From the IMG/VR virus record IMGVR_UViG_3300047557_003310, positions 62,001-126,000 of that record: 64,000 bases of DNA; one strand, given 5' to 3'. Of this stretch, positions 1 to 8,458 are shown piece by piece. The translations under genes were made by a program, and so were the position numbers. Source of the stretch: a virus. Positions within the stretch are counted from its first letter, which is position 1. Each line of letters starts with the position of its first letter. The notes under the pieces are model-generated. The model was not told the origin of the DNA. It searched no databases and saw only the letters and a list, made by a program, of their open reading frames with translations.

Positions 1-2
1 CT

Positions 3-116
3 GATATTGCTCCTTTAAATCAGATAAAGGTTTTACCTTACAAAGAAAAAGACGAATGGATACTAGAAGCAAAGTATTCTATTGGATCAAAAAAGAAAGT
101 TGTAGAAACCGATTGA
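3..116 (+). CDS. regA: RegA translational repressor, C-terminal end (partial)
   Basis: The window opens inside this gene; the last 37 codons are visible. The tail reads DEWILEAKYSIGS, which lines up with the end of T4 RegA (HEWKLVPKYTIGN, recalled). RegA binds early mRNAs at their start sites and represses translation. In T4 it also lies just upstream of gene 43, which supports the call. The N-terminus is outside the window. Confidence 0.8.
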   Translation, partial: DIAPLNQIKVLPYKEKDEWILEAKYSIGSKKKVVETD

Positions 117-123
117 TTTTTTA

Positions 124-147
124 GGGAGTTCCGTACTTCCATTTTTT
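124..147 (+). terminator. Rho-independent terminator after regA
   Basis: GGGAGT pairs with ACTTCC across a five-base loop and is followed by six T. A second, weaker stem (GTGTTGGAT/GTTCAACAC, 171-195) followed by TTTTAA lies just before the next gene. Confidence 0.7.
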
Positions 148-224
148 ATGTTCTCCAATATATAATTTAAGTGTTGGATGCTTCGGGTTCAACACTTTTA
201 ACTTGCTTAAAAAGGAGAAACAAC

Positions 225-656
225 ATGAACACAATAGTTAGGTACAATACTGGGAATATCCAGAAGTTCTTAAATGATATAGATAAGTATTCAATTGGAA
301 TGGACGAATGGTTCCATAGATTTTCTGCCTTACACCAAACAGAATCAAATTATCCACCATATAATGTAATAAAGGAAAGTAATACGGAATTTAGATTAGA
401 GGTAGCTCTTGCTGGATTTACCAAAAATCAAATTACTGTATATACTGAAAATAATAAACTTTTTGTTGAAGGAACAAAAGAAAACGACAATCAAAAGGAA
501 TATGTCCATCAAGGATTGGCACAAAGAGCCTTTACTCGTGCCTGGACAATATCAGATGATGTCGAAGTGAAACAAGTTACTTTTGATAATGGCCTACTAA
601 ACATTGAATTAGTAAAAGTGATTCCAGAACATCAAAAGAAAAAAGTTTGGTTTTAA
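225..656 (+). CDS. hsp20: Small heat-shock protein (Hsp20/alpha-crystallin)
   Basis: A 143-residue protein with an alpha-crystallin domain over about residues 45-135. It shows the GLLNIEL core strand motif near the C-terminus and a hydrophobic EVALAGF strand earlier. The family holds unfolding proteins in soluble oligomers; phage copies may protect phage or photosystem proteins during infection (inference). The start at 225 is preferred because AAAGGAG lies 8 bases upstream; an in-frame upstream ATG at 171 sits in the leader hairpin. Hsp20 next to regA and gp43 is a regular arrangement in T4-like cyanophages. Confidence 0.9.
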   Translation: MNTIVRYNTGNIQKFLNDIDKYSIGMDEWFHRFSALHQTESNYPPYNVIKESNTEFRLEVALAGFTKNQITVYTENNKLFVEGTKENDNQKEYVHQGLAQRAFTRAWTISDDVEVKQVTFDNGLLNIELVKVIPEHQKKKVWF

Positions 657-671
657 TTGAATCAAATTTAC

Positions 672-701
672 GGGAGAGGTCGGTTGACTTCTCCCTTTTT
701 T
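672..701 (+). terminator. Rho-independent terminator after hsp20
   Basis: GGGAGAGGTC pairs over ten positions (one G-U) with GACTTCTCCC around a GGTT loop and is followed by six T. The loop and 3' arm also hold the -35 box of the next promoter. Confidence 0.88.
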
Positions 702-712
702 ATTGCTATAAT
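684..712 (+). promoter_or_regulatory. Sigma70-type promoter overlapping a terminator
   Basis: TTGACT (684-689), a 17-base spacer and TATAAT (707-712). The -35 box lies in the loop and 3' arm of the hsp20 terminator, so the upstream unit ends where the gp43 unit begins. Confidence 0.8.
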
Positions 713-737
713 GGATTGGACAGCTGCTTATTGAATT

Positions 738-1034
738 ATGGATGAAGAGATTATTGAAATTTATGATACTGTATCCATTATTGTTTTGCATACAAATCAG
801 GTACTGATATCGAAAATTGAAGAAGTGTCAGCTGATATTGGAGAACCAAACTGTAGATTGATTGATCCATATGTAATTAATTACGATAAAGTAACTCAAA
901 GTGCAACTCTTACTCAATGGTTGATTCCATACACTAGTCAAAATGTTTTTATGATTAGCTCAGATAAAATTTTGACAATATCTGAACCCAAACAACAAAT
1001 TCTAGATAAGTATAACAATTTGGTAAATAGCTGA
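738..1034 (+). CDS. Conserved small protein between hsp20 and gp43
   Basis: 98 residues, alternating hydrophobic strands and no cysteines, membrane segment or catalytic motif. The segment PYTSQNVFMISSDKILTI suggests a compact beta fold. It starts about 25 bases after the TATAAT box and its TGA overlaps the ATG of the polymerase gene (TGATG), so the two are probably translationally coupled. A protein of this type occupies the same place in other T4-like cyanophages as I recall; its function is unknown to me. Confidence 0.7.
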   Translation: MDEEIIEIYDTVSIIVLHTNQVLISKIEEVSADIGEPNCRLIDPYVINYDKVTQSATLTQWLIPYTSQNVFMISSDKILTISEPKQQILDKYNNLVNS

Positions 1035-3535
1035 TGCGTTGGTATACTAATGTAAAACAACTTGGGAATCGAATCTATGTTCGTGGTTATGATAATGGAG
1101 AACACTTTAAAGATGTAGTTGAATATAAGCCAACATTCTATGTAAAGACTGATAAGAAGAGTGAATATAAAACTCTTGATGGATCATATGTTAAAATGAT
1201 CCATCCTGGTACAATCAAAGAGTCTAAAGAGTTTGTTTCCAAATATAAGAATGTAGATGGATTTGAAATATTTGGAAATGAGACTTTTATCTACCAGTAC
1301 ATCTCTGATAATTATAGCGAAGATCAAATTGACTACGACATAACCAAAATTAAGATCTTTGCAATTGATATTGAGTGTGCATCTGAAAATGGATTCCCAG
1401 ATCCAAAGACATGCGATGAAGAGATTCTGTTAATTACAATTCAAGATTATACAACTAAAAAAATCTTTACTTGGGGAACTAGAAAATTCTCAGAAAATTT
1501 AAATGACCACAAGTATTTTTATTGTCATGACGAAGCGCATCTACTTAATTCTTTTCTAAACTACTGGCAAGAGAACACACCAGAAATCGTTACTGGATGG
1601 AATTGTCTCTATTATGACTTCCCATATATTATTGGAAGAATGTATAGATTGCTTGGGACGAAGGAGACTAAAAAGATGTCTCCTTATGGTTGGATTTCAG
1701 ATAGACAAGCTGAAGTTAGAAAAGATGAATTCCAAACAGTCTATGATATTTTTGGAGTTTCAATTGTAGATTATTTTGATCTTTATAAGAAGTATTCGTT
1801 TAAAAAGCCTGAAAACTTTAGACTGGATACTATTGCATTTAATGAACTAGGTCAAAATAAACTAGATCATAGTGAGTATGAGACATTCAAAGATTTTTAC
1901 GATAAAGACTGGAATACATTTGTAAAATATAATGTAATTGATACTGAGCTCGTAAATAAGTTAGAGGACAAACTCCACATGATTGAATTGGCGATCATGC
2001 TTGCATTTGACTCTAAAACTAATTTTGAAGATGTATTTTATCAAGTTAGAATGTGGGATACGATTATCTACAATTATCTTCGTAGGAAAAAAATCGTAAT
2101 CCCATTAAAAGAACCAGCGAAAGAAAAGTCAGATAAATTTGTTGGTGCTTTTGTGAAAGAACCAGTCCCTGGATCTTACGACTATGTGGTCAGTATGGAC
2201 TTAACCTCACTGTATCCACACATTATGATGGGACTTAACATCAGCCCAGATACTTTAGTGAAAGATAGATTTTCTAATATATCAATCGATTCTGTCTTAC
2301 AAAAAACGGCAAATATACCTGAAGGTTTTAAATATTCCGTTTGTCCAAATGGGTCCATGTATAAAAAGGATCAGATGGGTTTCCTACCAGAACTTCTTGA
2401 TAAGATGTTCCAGAAAAGGAAATTTTACAAGGATAAGATGAAAGAACTTAAGAAAGAATATGAGAAATCACATTCTAGTAAGTTGAAGAAACAGATTTCA
2501 ATGTATAGTGTCAAGGAACAATCTATTAAAGTATGTCTCAATTCATGTTATGGAGCAACTGGTAATCCTTACTTCAGATTTTATGATCTGAGAAATGCTG
2601 AGGCAGTAACATATACTGGACAACTTGCAATTCGATGGATTGAAAAGAAGTTTAATGAGTACTTCAATAAAATTCTCAAAACAGATGGAATAGATTATGT
2701 AGTTTACTGCGATACAGATTCTGCATTTTTGAATATGAAACCTCTTGTTGATTTTATATTTAAAAATAAGAATCCAGATAAACTTGAAATTATCGACTTT
2801 CTTGATTCTATTTTTTCTACAAAAATCCAGGATTATGTAGATGATTCGTATAAAGAGCTAGCAAAATATTTGAATGCATATGCTCATAGACTCCACATGA
2901 AGAGAGAGAAAATTACAGACAGAGCGGTATTTATTTCTAAGAAAAGATATATTGCCAATGTTTGGGATAATGAAGGAGTTAGGTATTCTGAACCTGAATT
3001 AGCAATGACTGGCGTTGAGGCTATTAGGTCTTCTACTCCTGCTTTCTGTAGGGATAAGATTAAACAAGCTATTAGGTTAATCATGTCTTCCGATGAAAAT
3101 GAAATGATAGATTTCATTGCTAAAACTAGGGAAGAGTTTTTTAAATTGACACCAGAAGAAGTATCTTTCCCAAAATCTATAAATGAAGTTACCAAATTTA
3201 TGTCGAACTTAACGATGTATCAAAAGGGAACTCCAATACATGTGAGAGGAGCAATTCTATATAATCATTACATCAAAGATAAAAAACTACAAAGAAAATA
3301 TTCTATAATCAAGAACGGTGAAAAAATTAAGTATTGCTATTTGAAACTCCCAAATCCAATTCATGAAAATGTAATTTCTTATATTCAAAAGTTACCACCA
3401 GAATTTGAACTAGAAAAGTATATTGATTACAATATGCAATTTGAGAAAACATTTTTGAATCCTCTTAAATTAATCTTAGACATTATTGGGTGGAAAATTG
3501 AGAAGCAAAACACACTTGATTCATTTTTCTTTTAG
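1034..3535 (+). CDS. 43: DNA polymerase, family B (gp43)
   Basis: 833 residues; replicative polymerase with 3'-5' proofreading. The exonuclease site has D112/E114 (FAIDIECAS), the GWNCLYYDFPYI block and a YNVID block near 297. Polymerase motif A is DLTSLYPHI (from D389), motif B KVCLNSCYGATG, motif C YCDTDSAF (about 558-565). The protein ends in QNTLDSFFF, a PCNA-type clamp-binding box that should dock on gp45. Slightly shorter than T4 gp43 (about 900). The ATG overlaps the previous stop. Confidence 0.98.
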   Translation: MRWYTNVKQLGNRIYVRGYDNGEHFKDVVEYKPTFYVKTDKKSEYKTLDGSYVKMIHPGTIKESKEFVSKYKNVDGFEIFGNETFIYQYISDNYSEDQIDYDITKIKIFAIDIECASENGFPDPKTCDEEILLITIQDYTTKKIFTWGTRKFSENLNDHKYFYCHDEAHLLNSFLNYWQENTPEIVTGWNCLYYDFPYIIGRMYRLLGTKETKKMSPYGWISDRQAEVRKDEFQTVYDIFGVSIVDYFDLYKKYSFKKPENFRLDTIAFNELGQNKLDHSEYETFKDFYDKDWNTFVKYNVIDTELVNKLEDKLHMIELAIMLAFDSKTNFEDVFYQVRMWDTIIYNYLRRKKIVIPLKEPAKEKSDKFVGAFVKEPVPGSYDYVVSMDLTSLYPHIMMGLNISPDTLVKDRFSNISIDSVLQKTANIPEGFKYSVCPNGSMYKKDQMGFLPELLDKMFQKRKFYKDKMKELKKEYEKSHSSKLKKQISMYSVKEQSIKVCLNSCYGATGNPYFRFYDLRNAEAVTYTGQLAIRWIEKKFNEYFNKILKTDGIDYVVYCDTDSAFLNMKPLVDFIFKNKNPDKLEIIDFLDSIFSTKIQDYVDDSYKELAKYLNAYAHRLHMKREKITDRAVFISKKRYIANVWDNEGVRYSEPELAMTGVEAIRSSTPAFCRDKIKQAIRLIMSSDENEMIDFIAKTREEFFKLTPEEVSFPKSINEVTKFMSNLTMYQKGTPIHVRGAILYNHYIKDKKLQRKYSIIKNGEKIKYCYLKLPNPIHENVISYIQKLPPEFELEKYIDYNMQFEKTFLNPLKLILDIIGWKIEKQNTLDSFFF

Positions 3536-3544
3536 TGCTATACT
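3516..3544 (+). promoter_or_regulatory. Sigma70-like promoter for uvsX
   Basis: TTGATT, 17 bases, TATACT. It overlaps the last codons of the polymerase gene and ends 21 bases before the uvsX ATG. Confidence 0.55.
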
Positions 3545-3565
3545 ACATACAACTATAGGAGACAC

Positions 3566-4570
3566 ATGGATTTTCTTAAAGAAATTATAAAAGAAGTTGG
3601 TGGCGAATACACCAAACTTGCATCAGATATTGAAGAGACTGAAACTTATGTTGATACAGGTTCATACATTTTTAATGCACTGGTTTCAGGTAGCATATTT
3701 GGTGGTGTATCTGGGAATAAGATTACTGCTATTGCTGGAGAGTCTTCTACTGGAAAGACTTTTTTCTCTCTCGCCGTTGTTAAGAACTTTCTTGATACTC
3801 ATCCCGATGGTTACTGTCTCTATTTTGATACTGAGGCTGCTATTACTAAATCACTCGTAGAATCTCGTGGAATTGATACTTCTCGTCTTGTGGTTGTTAA
3901 TGTTGTTACTGTTGAAGAGTTCCGTGGAAAGGCGCTGAAAGCAGTTGACATTTATCTCAAAAAACCAATGGAAGAGCGCAAACCATGTATGTTTGTGCTA
4001 GACTCTCTAGGTATGCTTTCAACAGAAAAGGAAATTACTGATGCACTCAACGATAAACAAGTTCGTGATATGACTAAATCGCAACTGGTCAAAGGTGCTT
4101 TCCGAATGCTCACACTCAAACTAGGTCAAGCAAATGTCCCACTTCTTGTCACGAATCACACATACGATGTCATCGGAGCTTACGTACCAACTAAAGAAAT
4201 GGGGGGAGGTTCTGGACTCAAATATGCAGCAAGTACGATCATCTATCTCAGCAAGAAAAAAGAAAAGGATGGAACGGAAGTGGTCGGCAATATTATCAAG
4301 GCTAAGACTGCTAAATCGCGTTTGAGTAAGGAGAATAAAGATGTTGAGGTTCGTCTGTTTTATGATGAACGCGGTCTTGATCGATATTATGGATTACTTG
4401 AACTCGGTGAGATTGGTGGTTTATGGAAAAATGTTTCAGGTCGATATGAGATCAACGGTAAAAAAATCTATGGGAAGCAGATTCTCGCAAATCCTGAAGA
4501 ATACTTCACCGAAGAAGTAATGCAGAAATTGGATGAGATCGCAAAAGAAGAATTTAGTTATGGTACTTGA
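3566..4570 (+). CDS. uvsX: UvsX recombinase (RecA-like)
   Basis: 334 residues. Forms filaments on single-stranded DNA and drives strand exchange for recombination-dependent replication. Walker A is GESSTGKT (about 58-65), Walker B MFVLDSLG (about 144-151), followed by [14 protein letters not shown] lies 6 bases before the ATG. The stop overlaps the start of gp41. Length and order match the T4 family. Confidence 0.97.
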   Translation: MDFLKEIIKEVGGEYTKLASDIEETETYVDTGSYIFNALVSGSIFGGVSGNKITAIAGESSTGKTFFSLAVVKNFLDTHPDGYCLYFDTEAAITKSLVESRGIDTSRLVVVNVVTVEEFRGKALKAVDIYLKKPMEERKPCMFVLDSLGMLSTEKEITDALNDKQVRDMTKSQLVKGAFRMLTLKLGQANVPLLVTNHTYDVIGAYVPTKEMGGGSGLKYAASTIIYLSKKKEKDGTEVVGNIIKAKTAKSRLSKENKDVEVRLFYDERGLDRYYGLLELGEIGGLWKNVSGRYEINGKKIYGKQILANPEEYFTEEVMQKLDEIAKEEFSYGT

Positions 4571-5952
4571 TGGAAAAGATTGAGTTTTTGATTCTAAGAA
4601 ATTTAATTTATAATGAAGAGTACACTAGGAAAGTACTTCCATTTTTAAAAGAAGAATATTTTCAGGATTATAATCAAAAAGTAATCTTTGTTGAAATAAG
4701 CTCTTTCATACTAAAATACAATGAATTGCCAACAAATGAGGCTTTATTAATTGAAGTAGAAAACAGGACAGATCTGAATGAATCTTCATACAAAGAAATA
4801 GTTTCAATTATCAGTGCAATAGACAATGTTCCATCTGAATTGCAGTGGTTGATTGATATAACTGAAAAGTGGTGTAAAGATAGGGCAATTTATCTTGCTC
4901 TTATGGAATCCATTCAGATTGCAGATGGAAAAGACGAAAAGAAAAACAGGGATTCAATCCCATCCATTCTATCAAATGCATTAGGAGTGAGTTTTGATAA
5001 CCATGTTGGACACGATTATTTACTAGATTACGAATTACGGTATGATTTATACAATAAAAAAGAAAGCAAACTATCTTTTGATCTTGAATATTTTAACAAA
5101 ATTACGAACGGTGGGCTCTCTCCTAAAACTCTTAACATCGCACTTGCTGGTACGAATGTCGGCAAGTCTCTATTCATGTGCCACATGGCTGGCTCCTACT
5201 TGCTCCAGGGAAGGAATGTATTGTACATTACGCTTGAAATGGCAGAAGAGAAAATTGCTGAGCGAATTGATGCCAACCAAATGAATATTAATATTCAAGA
5301 TATTAAAGATTTACCTAAATCTACATTTCAAAATAAGATTAATTCCATTTCAAGAAAGACACAGGGATCTTTAATTATCAAAGAATATCCAACTGCTTCT
5401 GCACATGCTGGACACTTCAAGGCATTGCTAAATGAATTGGCTTTGAAGAAATCATTCAAACCAGATGTTATTTTTATTGATTATCTTAACATCTGCGCAT
5501 CAAGTAGATACAAAGGAAATATATCTGTAAATTCATATTCTTATGTTAAATCTATTGCGGAAGAACTGAGAGGTCTTGCAGTTGAGTTTAATGTTCCAAT
5601 TATGAGTGCAACCCAAACAACTAGGTCTGGATTTGCATCATCTGACCCAGAGTTGACGGATACTTCTGAATCTTTTGGTTTGCCTGCAACTGCTGATTTT
5701 CTTTTCGCTTTAATTTCTACAGATGAATTAGAACAGTTAAATCAAATACTTGTGAAACAACTTAAAAACAGGTATAGCGATAAATCCCTACACAAAAAAT
5801 TTGTAGTAGGAATAGATAGAGCAAAAATGCGTTTATACGATGTTGACCAATCGGCTCAAAAGGACATACTTGACTCTGGACAGGAAGAGGAGTATAATGA
5901 CGAAGAGCACCAATCTGATTTAAAAAATAAATTTAGGAGTTTTACATTCTAA
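4570..5952 (+). CDS. 41: Replicative DNA helicase (gp41, DnaB-like)
   Basis: 460 residues. Hexameric 5'-3' helicase that works with gp61 primase. An N-terminal helical part is followed by a RecA-like ATPase with Walker A GTNVGKS (about 195-201), Walker B VIFIDYLN and the SATQTTRSG sensor segment. The acidic C-terminal tail (EEEYNDEEH) is a likely protein contact. The ATG at 4570 overlaps the uvsX stop; an in-frame TTG one codon earlier is less likely. Its own stop overlaps mazG. Confidence 0.97.
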   Translation: MEKIEFLILRNLIYNEEYTRKVLPFLKEEYFQDYNQKVIFVEISSFILKYNELPTNEALLIEVENRTDLNESSYKEIVSIISAIDNVPSELQWLIDITEKWCKDRAIYLALMESIQIADGKDEKKNRDSIPSILSNALGVSFDNHVGHDYLLDYELRYDLYNKKESKLSFDLEYFNKITNGGLSPKTLNIALAGTNVGKSLFMCHMAGSYLLQGRNVLYITLEMAEEKIAERIDANQMNINIQDIKDLPKSTFQNKINSISRKTQGSLIIKEYPTASAHAGHFKALLNELALKKSFKPDVIFIDYLNICASSRYKGNISVNSYSYVKSIAEELRGLAVEFNVPIMSATQTTRSGFASSDPELTDTSESFGLPATADFLFALISTDELEQLNQILVKQLKNRYSDKSLHKKFVVGIDRAKMRLYDVDQSAQKDILDSGQEEEYNDEEHQSDLKNKFRSFTF

Positions 5953-6371
5953 TGGAAAAGGTACAAAAAATTGATAGCGACAAGTACATTGATTTTGTTC
6001 GCCAAACTACAAGTCCTGCTAGTAGCAATAGCGGAAGTTTGATTTCTCGTATTGTTGATCTTGAAACTTCTTCCGGTGCTGATACTCCTCGACTTTTAAC
6101 TGCTGCTTTTGGTATGAGTGCAGAAGCAGGTGAATTTACTGAAGTTGTGAAGAAAGTATTTCTTCAAGGTAAACCATACACTCAAGAAACTGAGTTTCAC
6201 CTAAAACGAGAACTTGGAGATATCTGTTGGTATCTTGCTCAAGCTTGTATGGCACTTGATACTAATTTTGATGAAATTCTTCAGATGAATTACGAAAAGC
6301 TAAGTGCTCGTTATCCAGAAGGAACTTTTGATGTATATCGTTCTGAAAATCGTGTAGAGGGAGATCTATGA
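5952..6371 (+). CDS. mazG: MazG-like nucleotide pyrophosphohydrolase
   Basis: 139 residues with the all-alpha NTP-PPase pattern: EAGEFTEVVKKVF followed by ELGDICWYLAQ, giving the acidic metal-binding set. MazG enzymes hydrolyse (d)NTPs or related alarmones. In cyanophages it is a standard auxiliary gene in this position; dNTP recycling is the likely role (inference). TAATG overlap with gp41 and an overlap with the next gene point to one operon. Confidence 0.92.
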   Translation: MEKVQKIDSDKYIDFVRQTTSPASSNSGSLISRIVDLETSSGADTPRLLTAAFGMSAEAGEFTEVVKKVFLQGKPYTQETEFHLKRELGDICWYLAQACMALDTNFDEILQMNYEKLSARYPEGTFDVYRSENRVEGDL

Positions 6372-6550
6372 CTAAAGAAAAAAAAGTAACAATTAAAATG
6401 GATGCTCGTCAAGCAGCAGCAGTTCGTCAAATCCTTTTTGAATCCCAGGTAGGATATACTTATGATGAAGTGTGTGTACCTCCTCGTATTGCAGACATTC
6501 GTTCTGTAATTCTACAACTAGACAAAGAGCTTGAAAATCATACTCCTTGA
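6368..6550 (+). CDS. Small conserved protein after MazG
   Basis: 60 residues with a basic N-terminus, a central RQAAAVRQILFE helix and a C-terminal helix (IRSVILQLDKEL). It overlaps mazG by 4 bases and ends 3 bases before a strong terminator, so it is the last gene of the replication operon. No known family recognised. Confidence 0.7.
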   Translation: MTKEKKVTIKMDARQAAAVRQILFESQVGYTYDEVCVPPRIADIRSVILQLDKELENHTP

Positions 6551-6553
6551 TTT

Positions 6554-6577
6554 AAACCTCCTTCGGGAGGTTTTTTT
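6554..6577 (+). terminator. Rho-independent terminator closing the replication operon
   Basis: ACCTCC-TTCG-GGAGGT, an ultra-stable UUCG tetraloop hairpin, followed by seven T. The last T begins a late promoter. Confidence 0.92.
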
Positions 6578-6584
6578 ATAAATA
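6577..6584 (+). promoter_or_regulatory. T4-type late promoter
   Basis: Exact TATAAATA, the T4 gp55-dependent late -10 element, 21 bases before the ATG of a head-like gene. Confidence 0.75.
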
Positions 6585-6605
6585 GTAAAAAAAATATAAT
6601 TAAAA

Positions 6606-7172
6606 ATGAAGACTTTCTCTCAATTTTTAGAAGAAGCTAAAATAGACTGGAATGCTGGTCCTAGAGCAAAAGCAGAAAGAAAGTTATCTTCTTTGGGTAG
6701 ACAAATGCGTACCGCTAACCCAAGCCAAATGGTTAATGTGGCAAATCGTATAAAACAAATGAGATCAAAAATTTCATTAGAAAATGAGAAAAATCCACCA
6801 GCACCACAAAAACAAGGTATAAGTGGAATTGCAAGAGGTGGAGTACCACAGACACCAAAAGATGGACCAAAAGCACCTAGGGATCCAAGATTGGGTCCTA
6901 CCAGACAACAAAGAGCATCGGATGCTTCAGCTACTAGAATGGTAGGATCAGTTGAAAGGGGAGCAACAGTTGTTAGAAGAAATTCGGATGGAACAACAAC
7001 TAGAGTTGCTGCTAATTTTACTAGAGATCCTATTAATATCAGATCTGGTGCTACTAGAAAAGAAAGAAGATCTGATAGTAGCAGAACGACAGAGAGACCA
7101 GAAGTTGGTAGATGGAGAGGGGATCGTCCTGCAGAAAATGCACCAGATACATTTAAAAGAAAAAATAGGTAA
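6606..7172 (+). CDS. Basic protein with capsid-targeting-like N-terminus
   Basis: 188 residues, strongly basic and rich in Arg, Lys, Pro, Ser and Thr, with little predicted fold. It begins MKTFSQFLEEA, close to the T4 internal-protein capsid-targeting sequence (MKTYQEFIAEA, recalled). LEE followed by A fits the T4 prohead protease rule (L/I-x-E, then a small residue). Likely packed in the head with DNA; the basic body could neutralise DNA (inference). Preceded by a late promoter. No other domain recognised. Confidence 0.75.
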   Translation: MKTFSQFLEEAKIDWNAGPRAKAERKLSSLGRQMRTANPSQMVNVANRIKQMRSKISLENEKNPPAPQKQGISGIARGGVPQTPKDGPKAPRDPRLGPTRQQRASDASATRMVGSVERGATVVRRNSDGTTTRVAANFTRDPINIRSGATRKERRSDSSRTTERPEVGRWRGDRPAENAPDTFKRKNR

Positions 7173-7201
7173 AATAAATAAATAAGGAATTCCTAACAAG
7201 A

Positions 7202-8425
7202 ATGAAAAAGTTTTCGCAATTTATATTAGAATTTCGAGGATCGAGAGCATCAGAAAAGGCATATCGTCTTGGTCTCTCTTCGGATGGTCATGGCAACTGG
7301 GTAGATAGGAGTGGAAAAGTTGTAGCCCAAACAGTTGGTGGTGATCTTGAAATGATTCGTAAAAAGAGTCCAACTCCAGAAAAAGCGGAGCCAGCTCCAT
7401 CTGGACCAAAGACTCCACAGAGAGTAATTGAACCGCCACCTGCTCCAGCTGAAAGAAAAGGTATTGCAGCACCAAAACAAGAACCAGCTCCACCAGAAAT
7501 AGAGCAAGATCTCCCACTTACTATAGTATTTGCTAAATTCAACCCACCATCAGTAAAGCACGAAAAATTAATCCGAAAGGCAAAAGAAATTGCAGCTGGT
7601 GGTGAACTTAGGATATATCCATCTAGAATGCAGGACAATGAAAAGAATCCACTTGATCCTGCTTCTAAGATTAAATATATGAGGAAGATGTTTCCAGACA
7701 TCAAAGATAATATTGTCAATGATAAAGATATGAAAACTATTTTTGATGTGTTGATGTCAGCAAACGAAGATGGATATGATAAAGTAAATATTATTGCTGG
7801 ATTAGATAGGGTATCTGAATTTGAAAGACTTTCTGGTCAACATAATGGTAAACTTTACAATTTTGATGAAATAAATGTAATACCTTCTGGTCCAACTGAT
7901 CCTGATGCAGAGAGTTCATCTTCAAATCTAAGAAAAGCTGCGATTGAAAATGATTTTAATAAATTTAAAGTTGGTATACCTAAAAAAATAAAAGATAAAG
8001 ATGCTCAGGCTTTGTTCTTTGCTGTCCAAAGATCTATGTTGGGCAAAGGACAGGAAGCACAACAAGAACCACAAGATATAGCGGAAGTTTGGAAATATGC
8101 ACCAGAACTTGATCTAAATGGTTTGAGAGAACAATATTATCAGGAAAATATTTTTAGAATTGGAGAAAGAGTTCAAAATTTAAATACTGGATTAATTGGA
8201 CAGGTAATTCGTAGAGGTCCAAACTATTTGATATGTGTAACTGAAGATAATATAATGTTTAAGTCTTGGATTAAAGATGTGACCGAATGGACTGATGTTT
8301 CTGGGGTTCCTGCAGATCAAAGATTAGTTGGAACAGATCAACTCAGAAACTATACTATGAAAATGACAGGTACTACCACGATTAAAAACTTTATTCAAAA
8401 ATATAAGAGAAGCGTAAAGAAATAA
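7202..8425 (+). CDS. Nucleotidyltransferase-fold protein with head-targeting-like N-terminus
   Basis: 407 residues. Residues 1-11 (MKKFSQFILEF) resemble a capsid-targeting peptide. A Pro/Ala-rich linker leads to a Rossmann domain from about 100 to 265: FAKFNPPSVKHEKLI stands at the HxGH site of cytidylyl/adenylyltransferases, AGLDRVSEFERL follows, and SSSNLRKA matches the ISSTxIR motif. The C-terminal part has a KOW/SH3-like strand set (IGERVQNLNTGLIGQV) and a KMTG tail. The HxGH glycine is replaced by Lys, so activity is uncertain. AATAAATA late-type elements lie just upstream. Confidence 0.75.
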   Translation: MKKFSQFILEFRGSRASEKAYRLGLSSDGHGNWVDRSGKVVAQTVGGDLEMIRKKSPTPEKAEPAPSGPKTPQRVIEPPPAPAERKGIAAPKQEPAPPEIEQDLPLTIVFAKFNPPSVKHEKLIRKAKEIAAGGELRIYPSRMQDNEKNPLDPASKIKYMRKMFPDIKDNIVNDKDMKTIFDVLMSANEDGYDKVNIIAGLDRVSEFERLSGQHNGKLYNFDEINVIPSGPTDPDAESSSSNLRKAAIENDFNKFKVGIPKKIKDKDAQALFFAVQRSMLGKGQEAQQEPQDIAEVWKYAPELDLNGLREQYYQENIFRIGERVQNLNTGLIGQVIRRGPNYLICVTEDNIMFKSWIKDVTEWTDVSGVPADQRLVGTDQLRNYTMKMTGTTTIKNFIQKYKRSVKK

Positions 8426-8458
8426 TAAATAAATGTATAGGTTTAAAAATTTATACAA

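Noticed and set aside
7288-7719. 143-codon minus-strand frame and two overlapping ones
   Set aside because: Antisense to a well-supported + strand protein; no domain or start signals.
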